This document shows positions 1 through 14,495 of a DNA stretch of 64,000 nt, piece by piece. Under the pieces are notes generated by a model. That model searched no databases and was not told where the DNA came from. It worked only from the letters and a program-made list of their open reading frames with translations. Origin of the DNA: Panulirus ornatus (taxonomy: Eukaryota > Arthropoda > Malacostraca > Decapoda > Palinuridae); NCBI RefSeq assembly GCF_036320965.1, contig NC_092250.1:19179117-19243116 (forward strand), in the 5' to 3' direction. Positions within the stretch are counted from its first letter, which is position 1; each line of letters starts with the position of its first letter. A program made the translations under genes and the position numbers.

Positions 1-259
1 AGACGCTTCACATGCCCTGATTCAATCCACTGACAGCACGTCAACCCCGGTATACCTCATCGATCCAATTCACTCTATTCCTTGCCCTCCTTTCACCCTT
101 CTGCATGTTCAGGCCCCGATCACACAAAATCTTTTTCACTCCATCTTTCCACCACCAATTTGGTCTCCCACTTCTCCTCGTTCCCTCCACCTCCGACACA
201 TATATCCTCTTGGTCAATCTTTCCTCACTCATTCTCTCCATGTGCCCAAACAATTTCAA

Positions 260-262
<3 letters not shown>
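1..262 (-). mobile_element. L element 3' fragment (5'-truncated, runs off window)
   Basis: Minus-strand L sequence encoding the C-terminal end (ERMSEERLTKRIYVSEVEGT) and start of the 3'UTR. It ends abruptly at a (TA)n(GT)n array at 263-359. Very similar to the copy at 7740-8817, so recent. Confidence 0.85.
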
Positions 263-345
<83 letters not shown>

Positions 346-603
346 CGTGTGTGTGTGTGAATGATTACACATGATCATATGCATGACAGCACAGAAGACA
401 GACAAGAAAGCTACGGAAATAAGATGTTATATCGAATCAGTTAACTGTAGAAAGGCTGTAGACATGAACCACACACACACACCAGTCTCATGATAACCCG
501 TCACAAGATAACCTCACGTACAGTTCCTCCTCACCAAGACCCTCTTGAGTAGTCAGCTCTGATTACCTGACGTCAGGAAACTGGATACCGCTAATTGGTC
601 AGT

Positions 604-693
<90 letters not shown>

Positions 694-708
694 GTAGTAG
701 TAGTAGTA
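263..708. repeat. Microsatellites (TA)n(GT)n, then (CT)n(AGT)n
   Basis: TA array 263-328 passing into GT to 359. Unremarkable sequence follows to 606, then an uninterrupted CT array 607-692 and AGT units to 708. The ORFs here encode dipeptide repeats and are not genes. Confidence 0.9.
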
Positions 709-777
709 ACAGTTTGATAATCACTGCTTCGACTTTAACGATGTTATTATCAACATAAGTCTCATTTCATTACCCAA

Positions 778-1045
778 GTGTCGTACCATCCTGCTCTACG
801 ATCGTACCGCCGTGCTCAAGGGTCGCACCGTCGTCATCAAGGGTCGTACCGCCGTGCTCAAGGGTCGTACCGTCGTCATCAAGGGTCGTATTATCGTGCT
901 CAAGTGTCGTACCGTCATCAAGGGTCGTACCGTCGTCATCAAGGGTCGTACCGTCGTGCTCAAGTGTCGTACCGTCGTCATCAAGGGTCGTACCGTCGTG
1001 CTCAAGTGTCGTACCGTCGTCATCAAGGGTCGTACCGTCGTGCTG
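778..1045. repeat. 21-bp minisatellite with 42-bp alternating higher-order structure
   Basis: About 13 units of roughly 21 bp built on 'gtcgtaccgtcg'. Units alternate between a 'catcaaggg' type and a 'gctcaag(g/t)g' type, giving a 42-bp period. Because 21 is divisible by 3, all frames stay open on both strands, which explains several spurious ORFs. Confidence 0.9.
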
Positions 1046-1855
1046 GTCGTGTTGAATGGACCATTCATCTGGTACCAACAGTTACCAACACATTCTTCAG
1101 TATCTCGTATAATATTACTCTTGTTGGTGACTAGAAGTGAATGTTTACCATACATGTAACTTCATGTACAAATTTCGTTGTAAATATTAATTGTTTTGTG
1201 ATGCTTTCAGCATTTTTATTAACCTTCGTCTTATTTTATTAACTATTTTAATATAATGGCCTACTATATATATATATATATATAAAGTACAAGTGTTTAA
1301 ATGTCTCGCTTCGTAAAAGGTTAACTTAATCCCTAAACTTGACCTAAGCGAAGTACATGGGTATCCACTGCAGGTCCGTGTAACCTAGGTTGGCTTTGGG
1401 GTTAAGCATGGCTTTTTACATTCTTGTGTTGGCTAAATACCCTCGCTGAAGGTGGGCTTGACGGGAGGGAGGCCAGGTAATAGCCTCATCTGGTGGTAAA
1501 TGTTCATTGGGTCATTTAGAACTTGCCCTTGCCCGTCATAACGGGTGTGTACTGCATTATCATGGATCTAGTGTTCATTTTTGCATGTCGGATTCTGTCT
1601 CTTATGTTGCTGAGGGCGTCTGTTATCTGTGATTGTCTGTAGTTCCTGCTTGTGTATCGTTTTACTCGCTGATCAGGGATGTCTGTGCTGTGCTGTGTGA
1701 ATTGTGAGTTATCCTGGGTTATTTTAGGGATAGTAAGTGATGTAGTGTGTTGTTCAAAGTTGTTGCGTATGTAATTTTGCATGTGTGGGCATATACAACC
1801 GCACTAACTTTTATGTAAATATTCTTACCAGAAAGTTCGCCGAAGCAGTGAATTA

Positions 1856-1936
<81 letters not shown>

Positions 1937-2496
1937 AAACCCAGAGTTCCGTTGATATATGACGTCATCGATGAGTATTGAGAGGGGTCGTTTCCGGAGT
2001 AAGGGTTGTAAGGTTGCAGGCCACGGGCTCAGTCCTCACTGCTTCACATGAACAATGGAATGACACACGTCGACATTTATAACGATGGAAAGAAATTAAA
2101 CAACTGGCCAAATTTCAGCCAAGACAAGTGTTAGCGAAGCGGCTTATGATCTAAGATTACTATGGCTTCCATACCGAGAACGGATGGAAGAATTTGAGTT
2201 TTGGATTATTCAGGAAATATGACTAAAATTAGAGGAAAACACATGAAAACGGCGAAACTTTCCTAAAATCCTCACAGTTTGTCGAAAGTCAGATGAGCGG
2301 ATAGTTGACGATGTCTGTATGTATGTAACTGGTGTCTATTTACATATTGAAATAAGTATTCATTCGAGTGCTGTCTTAAACTCCTACCAGTTTCTTTCTC
2401 TTGATAACTTTAGAACCCGTGTTATTTTACACATGTTTTATCGTCTTGATTTTAAAACGGGAACATGCGAAAATACTGTTTAGGAGACAAGCTGGG

Positions 2497-2552
<56 letters not shown>

Positions 2553-2670
2553 TATGCATCCTCATTATGGGTCTCTGCAACTTCGAGGCCTCTTTGGAGC
2601 AAGTTTCTTGAGGATGTTGTAATCCTTTTTATTCATTAATGAAAGCAGTTTCATTTTCCCCATGGACTCA
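1046..2670. other. Non-genic stretch with one unexplained open frame
   Basis: No known gene or repeat recognised apart from (TA)n at 1264-1284 and 1858-1933 and an (ATT)n array at 2497-2548. An 88-codon minus-strand frame at 1516-1782, polar and basic (RNYRQSQITDALSNIRDRIR), is open but unrecognised; it could be the remnant of a mobile element. Confidence 0.4.
1516..1782 (-). CDS. Unrecognised open frame, possible mobile-element remnant
   Basis: An 88-codon frame starting MQNYIRNNFEQHTTSLTIPK and ending VMTGKGKF. It is not repetitive, is Gln/Asn/Arg/Thr-rich and has no membrane segment. I do not recognise a family. The sequence after its stop has in-frame stops, and no splice structure was established. 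It may be chance. Confidence 0.15.
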   Translation of the reverse strand: MQNYIRNNFEQHTTSLTIPKITQDNSQFTQHSTDIPDQRVKRYTSRNYRQSQITDALSNIRDRIRHAKMNTRSMIMQYTPVMTGKGKF

Positions 2671-2674
2671 TAGG

Positions 2675-2676
<2 letters not shown>

Positions 2677-2737
<61 letters not shown>

Positions 2738-2834
2738 TTTTTTTTTCTTTTATACTATTCGCCATTTCCCGCATTAGCGAGGTAGCGTTAAGAACAGAGG
2801 ACTGGGACTTTGAGGGAATATCCTCACCTGGCCC

Positions 2835-2896
<62 letters not shown>

Positions 2897-2904
2897 ATAT
2901 ATAT
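2677..2904 (-). mobile_element. S element, 5'-truncated, between two (TA)n arrays
   Basis: Minus-oriented S tail and body (catttcccgcattagcgagg through cctcacctggcccccttat) at about 2738-2838. It is cut short before the T-rich middle. TA arrays lie at 2677-2737 and 2838-2904. Confidence 0.8.
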
Positions 2905-3699
2905 TTTTTTTCTTGTAGTTAATGTAAACAAGTTGCATTACCGGATTAAAACTACTTTTGGTGGTGTGCGATTGGCCTTAGTGACCCACTTCTCATGGAA
3001 GTGTACTCTCTCAACATTACATATGCAGTGGTTCATGCGACATGACCTCATCAGAATATGAACGAGTACCCCTAAGTGACTGATGACTTAAGCTGTGTAG
3101 AAAATGGGAAGTGGTAAGAGGTAAAGGCAGCTTTGAAGTGGAAGATGGCTGTAGCAAGAATGTCTTGGATTTGTCTTTGTTAGAAATGAGTAAGGCCGTC
3201 GGAAGCAACAGTTAACCATATGAAGTTACAAGTTGTATTATAGATAACACCCACTACTCCCATAGTATTTGCACTTTCAGTTCTTTGTGAGAAAACTGAA
3301 AGTGTAGCGAGTTACAACGCCAGCAGTTTCGAGGTGCAATACTGCGTTTTACATCAGATTTATCTACTCTTCATGGCACAGTGTCTCTTTCCATCGGTGC
3401 TCCTTAGTAGTAACACAGCAAAATACTTCTTTTTAAACGGTTGTTATTTTATTTAAGTAATGTCATGTAATCCTTTGTATTAGGTGATTCATCATACATT
3501 GTAAACATAATAATGTTGCCAGTCTTTCATTTCAGTAAACGGTTAAGATCAATAGATTACAAGTTGTAACCCTGATTGCACTTGAGTGTAGATAAGCATT
3601 GTGTACTACTGTTTCAGAGGAAAGCAATAAATTGGTTTGGATATATTATGAAGTTAAGACTTAAATGGTGTAGTAGATTAAGTGTAGGTTAAGGTGAGG
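2905..3699. other. No feature recognised
   Basis: Unique-looking AT-rich DNA upstream of the candidate Rho1 promoter. The short ORFs here lack homology I can recognise. Confidence 0.4.
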
Positions 3700-4280
3700 T
3701 TGATGGTGCGCGCGTCTCACTTGTTCTGATGTGGAGGGATTGTGGGAGTGACGTCACGCATTCCTTCTCCATTACGCCCAAAACCCCCCAAAGGTGTGGT
3801 CCAGCAGCCATATTGGATCCCGGACGCGTCGCCTTCCCCGATAATCCGAGGTATAGCAGGGCGTTTGTGGCTTATGAGAGGCTAGGGCCAAGCCAGAGTG
3901 GAGCACTGAAGTGCAGGAGGGTTTGGGTCGGACCGGGGACTATACGACAAGTGTGATAACGCTTCTAGTTGTGAGTGATGTGCCAGGCCTCGAAAAGTTG
4001 GTTTGAGCTGTTGCCACTGACCTGTTGGACTCGGGGATATTGTGAGTGGTGACCGAGTGAAGAGGCTGCCCCTAAAATTTGTCGGTGCAGGAAGGCTGAT
4101 ACTGCTGCGAGGTGACCGTTTAAGTGGTTTGAAAGGGAACTACGGTGAGGAAAGGCTCTTAAAGTGGGGTAAAGTATAGTGTTGGGCGGGGCGTTCCCCA
4201 CAATCTCTCAAGATGCCGACCATAACGGCTGTCTAGTCTCTGATCCCGTCTCGCAAGTCCCCCCACCCCAACCTTATACC
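3700..4280 (+). promoter_or_regulatory. Rho1: Candidate Rho1 promoter / untranslated first exon block
   Basis: This is the only GC- and CpG-richer stretch upstream of Rho1 (cgcgcg at 3709, gacgcgtcgcc near 3823). It holds a perfect palindromic CRE, TGACGTCA, at 3749-3756 and a YY1/SRE-like gccatattgg near 3808. Because coding exon 1 starts at an acceptor, an upstream non-coding exon must exist, and this is the most promoter-like block. No TATA box or initiator was pinned down, and no donor was proven. Inference only. Confidence 0.3.
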
Positions 4281-7430
<3,150 letters not shown>

Positions 7431-7462
7431 TAGATAACATGATTACACATACACAGACATAT

Positions 7463-7714
7463 GTTCTTTTTCTTTCTTTTAAACTATTCGCCATTTCCCG
7501 CGTTAGCGAGGTAACGTTAAGAACAGAGGACTGGGCTTTTTTTGGAAAATCCTCACCTGGCCCCCTCTGTTCCTTCTTTTGGAAAAATTAAAAAAAAAAA
7601 AAAAAAAACGAGGGGGGAGGATTTCCAGCCCCCCGCTCCCTCCCCTTTTAGTCGCCTTCTACGACACGCAGGGAATACGTGGGAAGTATTCTTAATCCCC
7701 ATCCCCAGGGATAT
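7463..7714 (-). mobile_element. S element, full length, with 10-bp target-site duplication
   Basis: Minus-oriented S from tail (aaactattcgccatttcccg) to head (ccccagggatat). ACAGACATAT flanks it at 7453-7462 and 7715-7724. It sits 41 bp inside the Rho1 intron, next to the exon 1 donor. Confidence 0.85.
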
Positions 7715-7739
7715 ACAGACATATATATATATATATATA

Positions 7740-8817
7740 ATTTTTTTTTCTTTTTGTCGCTGTCTCCCGCATTTGCGAGGTAGCGCAAGGAAACAGACGA
7801 AAGAAATGGCCCAACCCATACACATGTATATAGATACACGTCCACACACGCAAATATACATACCTACACAGCTTTCCATGGTTTACCCCAGACGCTTCAC
7901 ATGCCCTGATTCAATCCACTGACAGCACGTCAACCCCGGTATACCACATCGATCCAATTCACTCTGTTCCTTGCCCTCCTTTCACCCTCCTGCATGTTCA
8001 GGCCCCGATCACACAAAATCTTTTTCACTCCATCTTTCCACCTCCAATTTGGTCTCCCACTTCTCCTCGTTCCCTCCACCTCCGACACATATATCCTCTT
8101 GGTCAATCTTTCCTCACTCATTCTCTCCATGTGCCCAAACCATTTCAAAACACCCTCTTCTGCTCTCTCAACCACGCTCTTTTTATTTCCACACATCTCT
8201 CTTACCCTTACATTACTTACTCGATCAGACCACCTCACACCACACATTGTCCTCAAACATCTCATTTCCAGCACATCCACCCTCCTGCGCACAACTCTAT
8301 CCATAGCCCACGCCTCGCACCCATACAATATTGTTGGAACCACTATTCCTTCAAACATACCCATTTTTGCTTTCCGAGATAATGTTCTCGACTTCCACAC
8401 ATTCTTCAAGGCTCCCAGGATTTTCGACCCCTCCCACACCCTATGATCTACTTCCGCCTCCATGGTTCCATCCGCTGCCAGATCCACTCCCAGATATCTA
8501 AAACACTTTACTTCCTCCAGTTTTTCTCCATGTAAACTTATCTCCCAATTGACTTGACCCTCAACCCTACTGTACCTAATAACCTTGCTCTTATTCACAC
8601 TTACTCTTAACTTACTTCTTTCACACACTTTACCAAACTCAGTCACCAGCTTCTGCAGTTTCTCACATGAATCAGCCACCAGCGCTGTATCATCAGCAAA
8701 CAACAACTGACTCACTTCCCAAGCTCTCTCATCCCCAACAGACTTCATACTTGCCCCTCTTTCCAAAACTCTTCCATTCACCTCCCTAACAACCCCATCC
8801 ATAAACAAATTAAACAA
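7740..8817 (-). mobile_element. L element, 5'-truncated copy with open RT fragment
   Basis: Starts (3' end) with the L tail (gtcgctgtctcccgcatttgcgaggtagcg) and continues through the 3'UTR. An uninterrupted 295-codon frame (7930-8817) covers the end of the RT with FADDT intact and the C-terminal domain. Truncated at NLFMDGVV and joined to a (TA)n stub. Young, within Rho1 intron 1. Confidence 0.88.
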
Positions 8818-8927
8818 TCATATATATATATAACAGAGAAGAGGGCCAGGTGAGGATATTCCCTCAAAGGCCCAGTCCTCTGTTCTTAACGCTACCTCGC
8901 TATCGCGGGAAATGGCGAATAGTATGA

Positions 8928-8987
<60 letters not shown>

Positions 8988-9223
8988 CATATCCCTGGGG
9001 ATAGGGGATTAAGAATACTTCCCACGTATTCCCTGCGTGTCGTAGAAGGCGACTAAAAGGGGAGGGAGCGGGGGGCTGGAAATCCTCCCCTCTCGTTTTT
9101 TTTTTTTTTAATTTTCCAAAAGAAGGAACAGAGGGGGCCAGGTGAGGATATTCCAAAAAAGGCCCAGTCCTCTGTTCTTAACGCTACCTCGCTAACGCGG
9201 GAAATGGCGAATAGTTTGAAAAA

Positions 9224-9273
<50 letters not shown>

Positions 9274-9493
9274 ACTTTGCCATTTCCCGCGTTAGCGAGG
9301 TAGCGTTAAGAACAGAGGACTGGGCCTTTTTTGGAATATCCTCACCTGGCCCCTCTGTTCCTTCTTTTGGAAAATTAAAAAAAAAAAGAGAAGGGAGGAT
9401 TTCAAGCCCCCCGCTCCCTCCCCTTTTAGTCGCCTTCTACGACACGCAGGGAATACGTGGGAAGTATTCTTAATCCCCTATCCCCAGGGATAA
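8818..9493. mobile_element. Cluster of three S elements separated by (TA)n arrays
   Basis: Plus, 5'-truncated: about 8831-8931, with an array to 8982. Plus, full length: about 8989-9232, with an A-tract and array to 9270. Minus: about 9271-9493, its head meeting the next L copy directly. The alternating orientations and shared (TA)n blocks suggest repeated insertion into the arrays left by earlier elements. Confidence 0.85.
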
Positions 9494-10870
9494 TAGAGGA
9501 TGTGTGGATCAGGTGTTTGCTTTGAAGAATGTATGTGAGAAATACTTAGAAAAGCAAATGGATTTGTATGTAGCATTTATGGATCTGGAGAAGGCATATG
9601 ATAAAACGAGTTGATAGAGATGCTCTGTGGAAGGTATTAAGAATATATGGTGTGGGAGGCAAGTTGTTAGAAGCAGTGAAAAGTTTTTATTGAGGATGTA
9701 AGGCATGTGTACGTGTAGGAAGAGAGGAAAGTGATTGGTTCTCAGTGAATGTAGGTTTGCAGCAGGGGTGTGTGATGTCTCCATGGTTGTTTAGTTTGTT
9801 TATGGATGGGGTTGTTAGGGAGGTGAATGCAAGAGTTTTGGAAAGAGGGGCAAGTATGAAGTCTGTTGGGGATGAGAGAGCTTGGGAAGTGAGTCAGTTG
9901 TTGTTCGCTGATGACACAGCGCTGGTGGCTGATTCATGTGAGAAACTGCAGAAGCTGGTGACTGAGTTTGGTAAAGTGTGTGAAAGAAGAAAGCTAAGAG
10001 TAAATGTGAATAAGAGCAAGGTAATTAGGTACACTAGGGTTAAGGGTCAAGTGAATTGGGAGGTGAGTTTGAATGGAGAAAAACTGGAGGAAGTGAAGTG
10101 TTTTAGATATCTGGGAGTGGATCTGGCAGCGGACAGAACCATGGAAGCGGAAGTGGATCATAGGGTGGGGGAGGGGTCGAAAATCCTGGGAGCCTTGAAG
10201 AATGTGTGGAAGTCGAGAACATTATCTTGGAAAGCAAAAATGGGTATGTTTGAAGGAATAGTGGTTCCAACAATGTTGTATGGTTGCGAGGCGTGGACTA
10301 TGGATAGAGTTGTGCGCAGGAGGATGGATGTGCTGGAAATGAGATGTTTGGGGACAATGTGTGGTGTGAGGTGGTGTGATCGAGTAAGTAACGTAAGGGT
10401 AAGAGAGAGGTGTGGAAATAAAAAGAGCGTGGTTGAGAGAGCAGAAGAGGGTGTTTTGAAATAGTTTGGTCACATGGAGAGAATGAGTGAGGAAAGATTG
10501 ACCAAGAGGATATATGTGTCGGAGGTGGAGGGAACGAGGAGAAGAGGGAGACCAAATTGGAGGTGGAAAGATGGAGTGAAAAAGATTTTGTGTGATCGGG
10601 GCCTGAACATGCAGGAGGGTGAAAGGAGGGCAAGGAATAGAGTGAATTGGAGCGATGTGGTATACCGGGGTTGACGTGCTGTCAGTGGATTGAATCAAGG
10701 CATGTGAAGCGTCTGGGGTAAACCATGGAAAGCTGTGTAGGTATGTATATTTGCGTGTGTGGACGTATGTATATACATGTGTAAGGGGGTGGGTTGGGCC
10801 ATTTCTTTCGTCTGTTTCCTTGCGCTACCTCGCAAACGCGGGAGACCGACAAAGCAAAAAAATATATATA
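9494..10870 (+). mobile_element. L element, 5'-truncated, ORF broken
   Basis: Begins in the RT (tagaggatgtgtggatcagg, the GRGCVDQ region) and continues to the 3' tail (gcaaacgcgggagaccgac) and a (TA)n array. FADDT is intact. A frame break at about 9603 (ataaaacgag where other copies have atagag) and a TAG in place of Trp at 10462 make it non-functional. Confidence 0.87.
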
Positions 10871-10879
10871 TATATATAT

Positions 10880-11370
10880 ATATATACATATTCATACTTT
10901 CTTGCCTTCATCCATTCCTGGCATTACCCTGCCCCACAGGAAAGAGCATTGCTACCCCCTGCTTCAGAGAGAGAGTGCCAGAAAAGAGAGTCAAAAAGTC
11001 CACATTCATTCACACTCAGTCTCTAGCTGTAATGTGCAGTGCACCAAAACCACAGCTCCCCTATCCACATCCAGGCCCCACAGACCTTTCCTTGGTTTAC
11101 CCTAGAAGTTTCGCATACCCTGGTTCAGTCCATTGACAGCATGTTAACCCTGGTATACCACATCGTTCTAATTCACTCTGTTCCTTGCATGCCTCTCACC
11201 CTCCTGTATGTATGTTCAGGCCCTGATTGCTCAAAATCTTTTTCACTCCATCCTTTCACCTCAGAATTAGTCTCCCGCTTCTTGTTCCCTCAACCTCTGA
11301 CACATATATCCTCTTTGTCAATCTTTCCTCACTCATTCTCTCCCTATGTCCATGACTGGAGCCTTTAACA
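10880..11370 (-). mobile_element. Older L-family 3' end (3'UTR plus C-terminal coding remnant)
   Basis: Diverged minus-oriented copy. A longer 3'UTR (attcatacttt...ccacagacctttccttgg) leads into the degraded reverse complement of the C-terminal coding region. Clearly older than its neighbour. Confidence 0.7.
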
Positions 11371-12120
11371 AAAAAAAAATTATCCTGTGATTGTGAGATC
11401 ATCTTAATATGAGAGGATTTTCAGACTGGTAAGTATGGGTTGATGGGTGGTGTACTTTTCACAAATACAGTAGATGATTCCAGTAAATTTGCTTTCTAAT
11501 GGACTTCAATGTATCAGAATTTTTGGCTTCTAACAGACTCATCACACCCTGCTGGACTAAGTTTGGGATCTATTGGACATTTCCTTAAAAATCTTTTACA
11601 TTGCAAATTTAGTTAGATAAAAGGACTAAGTTTGGGTTATAATGGAATGGTAAGGAGAGAGTGACACTTTTGTGTATCACCTTGCTTTATGTTCTACTAA
11701 TGTATCAAGTTCACTTAACTTGTATACATCAAGTACTGTGATTTACTAAATGGTGCATTTTCTTTATTTACATATCCATGTATAGATTGATTAGAAATTT
11801 CAAGGTTAAAGAAGACTTACCTCCAGTCTGCACAAAGTGCCCACTTGGTCATCTCAGACAAACATAGTGCCTGTGGTATCATGCAATGGCAGTGTATTTT
11901 ATGGTACAAAAGTTCATCTATTTATATTGAATCATGACAGATAAGAAAGATTACTTAAAAGCTGAAAATTGTAGTGCATTATGAGCATAGGGAGAGTTGC
12001 TTAAAACAACTTGGGTATGCCTCATATCTGACGAGGAGATTCAGATGACCCTAGAGCTATTTTCTTATGGTTAGAGTAGTCTTTACTACAACCCTAACAC
12101 CTCAGCCTTAAGGGGATAAG
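11371..12120. other. Rho1: Intronic, no feature recognised
   Basis: AT-rich Rho1 intron sequence without protein or repeat similarity that I can recognise. Confidence 0.4.
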
Positions 12121-12129
12121 GTAGGTTTT

Positions 12130-12605
12130 CATTTTTTTTTTTTAAACTATTCGCCATTTCCCGCATTAGCGAGGTAGCGCTAAGAACAGAGGACTGGGCC
12201 TTTTTTGGAATATCCTCACCTGGCCCCCCTCTGTTCCTTCTTTTGGAAAATTTAAAAAAAAAAAAACGAGAGGGGACTAGTTCATTTATTATTGCTCCAT
12301 GGTAAAATTTTAAGAATCTGCCAGAATTAGGCTTCTGGTGGACTACCATCAATCCCAGTTTGTATAATAGAATGGGGATTTACTTTACATACACATAAAC
12401 ACTGCTTGCCCTTGAAACCTGTGCTTGTGTAGTAGCATTAGGAGCACATAATTGAATCCTTGAAAGTTTGCTAGGTTTGTCATGTTCCTGCTTATAGAAG
12501 GCAAAAATACAGGAGAGGATTTCCAGTCCCCAACTTTTGTTCCTCTTGGTTGCCTTCCTCAGACAGTAGTAGATATTTAGATTGTATTATTTCTTCCTTG
12601 TCCCA
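12130..12605 (-). mobile_element. S element, 5'-truncated, plus an older S head fragment
   Basis: A young minus-oriented S at 12130-12273 stops at the cgagagggg motif. A degraded S head (aggatttccagtccccaac through gccttcctcagac) follows at about 12510-12605. ttcattt occurs on both sides of the young copy, a possible short duplication. Confidence 0.65.
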
Positions 12606-12654
12606 GTGGGTTTAATGAATGGCTTTTTTTTTTTAAATATTTTTGTAGCTTTTT

Positions 12655-12740
12655 CTTATTTTTTTGGTTTTGCCATGGCCACCCCCTTGAGGGAATTTTT
12701 TAATGTAACAGACATCAGAGATATAAATAGATAGTATTTG
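12655..12740 (-). repeat. C repeat fragment
   Basis: Carries the C signature ttgccatggccacccccttg followed by cagacatcagagatataaa. It is the edge of the same family seen at 36390, 43060 and 57360. Confidence 0.6.
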
Positions 12741-12983
12741 TTATACATTGCCCTCGAGCAAAGAGGAGGTTGTACTTACTGCATCTCAAACTTCCACTCA
12801 TAAAGAAAAGCAGAGTTCTTCACATGAATATGCCTTCACCCTGCATAGTAAGAAATTAAATTTTTGAGTTTTTTTCTTGTACTTGTGTTGATTTATAATG
12901 AAACCCTGATCTGACAGATGAATTGGGAGGGGGGTGGGTATATGTTGGAAGCCAAATCCCATTAGGTCCCAGATTTTTCCTTA

Positions 12984-13117
12984 GGGCATGAAATTCACAA
13001 ATTATCATATGAGCCATAAACTTGGTTTAACAGCATCGTGGTCTGCATAAGGGCATGAAATTCACCAATTATCATGTGAGCCATAAACTTGGTCTAACAG
13101 CATCGTGGTCTGCATAA
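12984..13117. repeat. 67-bp tandem duplication
   Basis: Two adjacent 67-bp units (12984-13050 and 13051-13117), each starting gggcatgaaattcac and differing at only a few positions. Flanking intron DNA to 13840 has no recognised feature. Confidence 0.9.
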
Positions 13118-13844
13118 GCCATTTTGAAATTCACAGCCTGAATTCTTAACCTCTATACTCATCAAGTGTCCTTGTTTTGGCTTGGGTTACAGGTAGAAGT
13201 AATATGAACCCTCAGTTTGGACACTAAAAAAGAAAAATTTACAAATGAGGGTTGATGAAACCTATGCAGCTGCATATCATCAGGCTGCTGCTCATTGTAA
13301 GAAAAGATGGGAGTTGGGTGAAATTCTGCTTGATAAGCAATTGCCCTATTTAAAACTCTATCATCAGTGATAGAAGGCAATCCTTGATATGCAGATGCAA
13401 TGTTGGGAGAAGCTGCTTTGTGATGAATATTGTTTGTACGTCAGTTGCTTTTGAATTGTAATTTGGACTTCAGGAAATACAAGATTTTTAAGGGCTGTTC
13501 TAGATATAGTATCATAAACAGGGAGATATTTTATATTACTTTATATCACAGCCATATCTTTATAAAGAATCTTTAAGAAATTACAGGCAACAAAATACAC
13601 TTGCATTTGATAATCAATAATAAAACATAAACTACTTGCAAGTTATTACAATATACCGCAGAATACAAATGTTCATGAAAACACTCCTTAAATAATACTT
13701 GTTCTGTTCCTTTGTCATTAGCTTGATCCATTGTGGTGTTTCCTACGTTCCCTCCGATGTCATTCTGATTCATATTATTCTGTTGTATTACCTGTTTCTG
13801 GAAGAGCATGCTTCATTGCTATCTTTCTGTATCTTTGAGACCTT

Positions 13845-14370
13845 CCTTTGGGAACTCCCTCAAGGGGGTGGCTACAGCACACTGTTTTCAGGGGCTTTTA
13901 CCTTCTGTTTCTTCTGACTACCTATAATGTTCCTACCTACTACTACTACTACTACTACTACCAGATGCTTCTATCTGATGTTTCTTCTGACTACCTCTTG
14001 ATAATGTTCCAACCTACTACGTACATGTAATATTCCTACCAACTACTAATGTCTATTGCTCCTACCATTTGGCAAAAGGCTAGGCCAGTGCACAGTGGTT
14101 AATGCAGGAAATTCTAGAGTTATAAAATGAGTTGCGTATAGTGTCAGGTGTTATGTATGACATTGAGAGGTTGTATGTTTGTGGACTGTGCCAGCAGTCC
14201 ATGTGTGGATGAGACAAAGAGAAGACAACTACATGGGTCAGAGGAGAGCAACTTGACTGAATTGCTGGCTCATATCAGCTGTTTCTGGCAAGCCCTGATA
14301 CCCAGGCAGATAGTACTAAGTAATATACCTCCTGGTTGGTGCATTCCCACTAACTGTTACCTACTTCTTT
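13845..14370 (+). repeat. C repeat, long copy
   Basis: Starts near gggaactccctcaagggggtgg. The middle holds degenerate 'gttcctacctac' units, including a (CTA)n run. It then covers the conserved block from ccatttggcaaaaggctagg to the ending aatatacctcctggttgg. Non-coding. The same blocks recur at 56335-56680 and 57669-58215. Confidence 0.75.
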
Positions 14371-14389
14371 GTTATAACAGATTTCAACC

Positions 14390-14495
14390 AACTTTTTTTT
14401 CCCCGCCATTTCCCATGTTAGCAAGGTAGTGTCAAGATCAGAGGACTGAGCTTGAGAGGGAATCATCACTTGGCCATCTTCTGTTATTTCTTATT
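14390..14495 (-). mobile_element. Degraded S element fragment
   Basis: tttccccgccatttcccatg followed by gcaaggtagtgtcaagatcagagg and the tcatcacttggcc motif, with several substitutions from the S consensus. From here to 15492 no feature was recognised in the Rho1 intron. Confidence 0.6.

Noticed and set aside
82..374. Two + strand ORFs across the (TA)n(GT)n array
   Set aside because: They are antisense to an L fragment and then translate the microsatellite (YIYIYI, VCVCV). Not genes.
565..575. CRE-like ctgacgtcag, and another atgacgtcatcg near 1960
   Set aside because: Isolated 8-mers in AT-rich or repeat DNA with no adjacent gene start; only the one at 3749 has promoter-like context.
778..1045. 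Regular repeats resembling a CRISPR array
   Set aside because: The units are contiguous with no unique spacers, and this is a eukaryotic genome.
770..1159. Four overlapping ORFs of 100-119 codons
   Set aside because: All arise from a 21-bp minisatellite that keeps every frame open on both strands.
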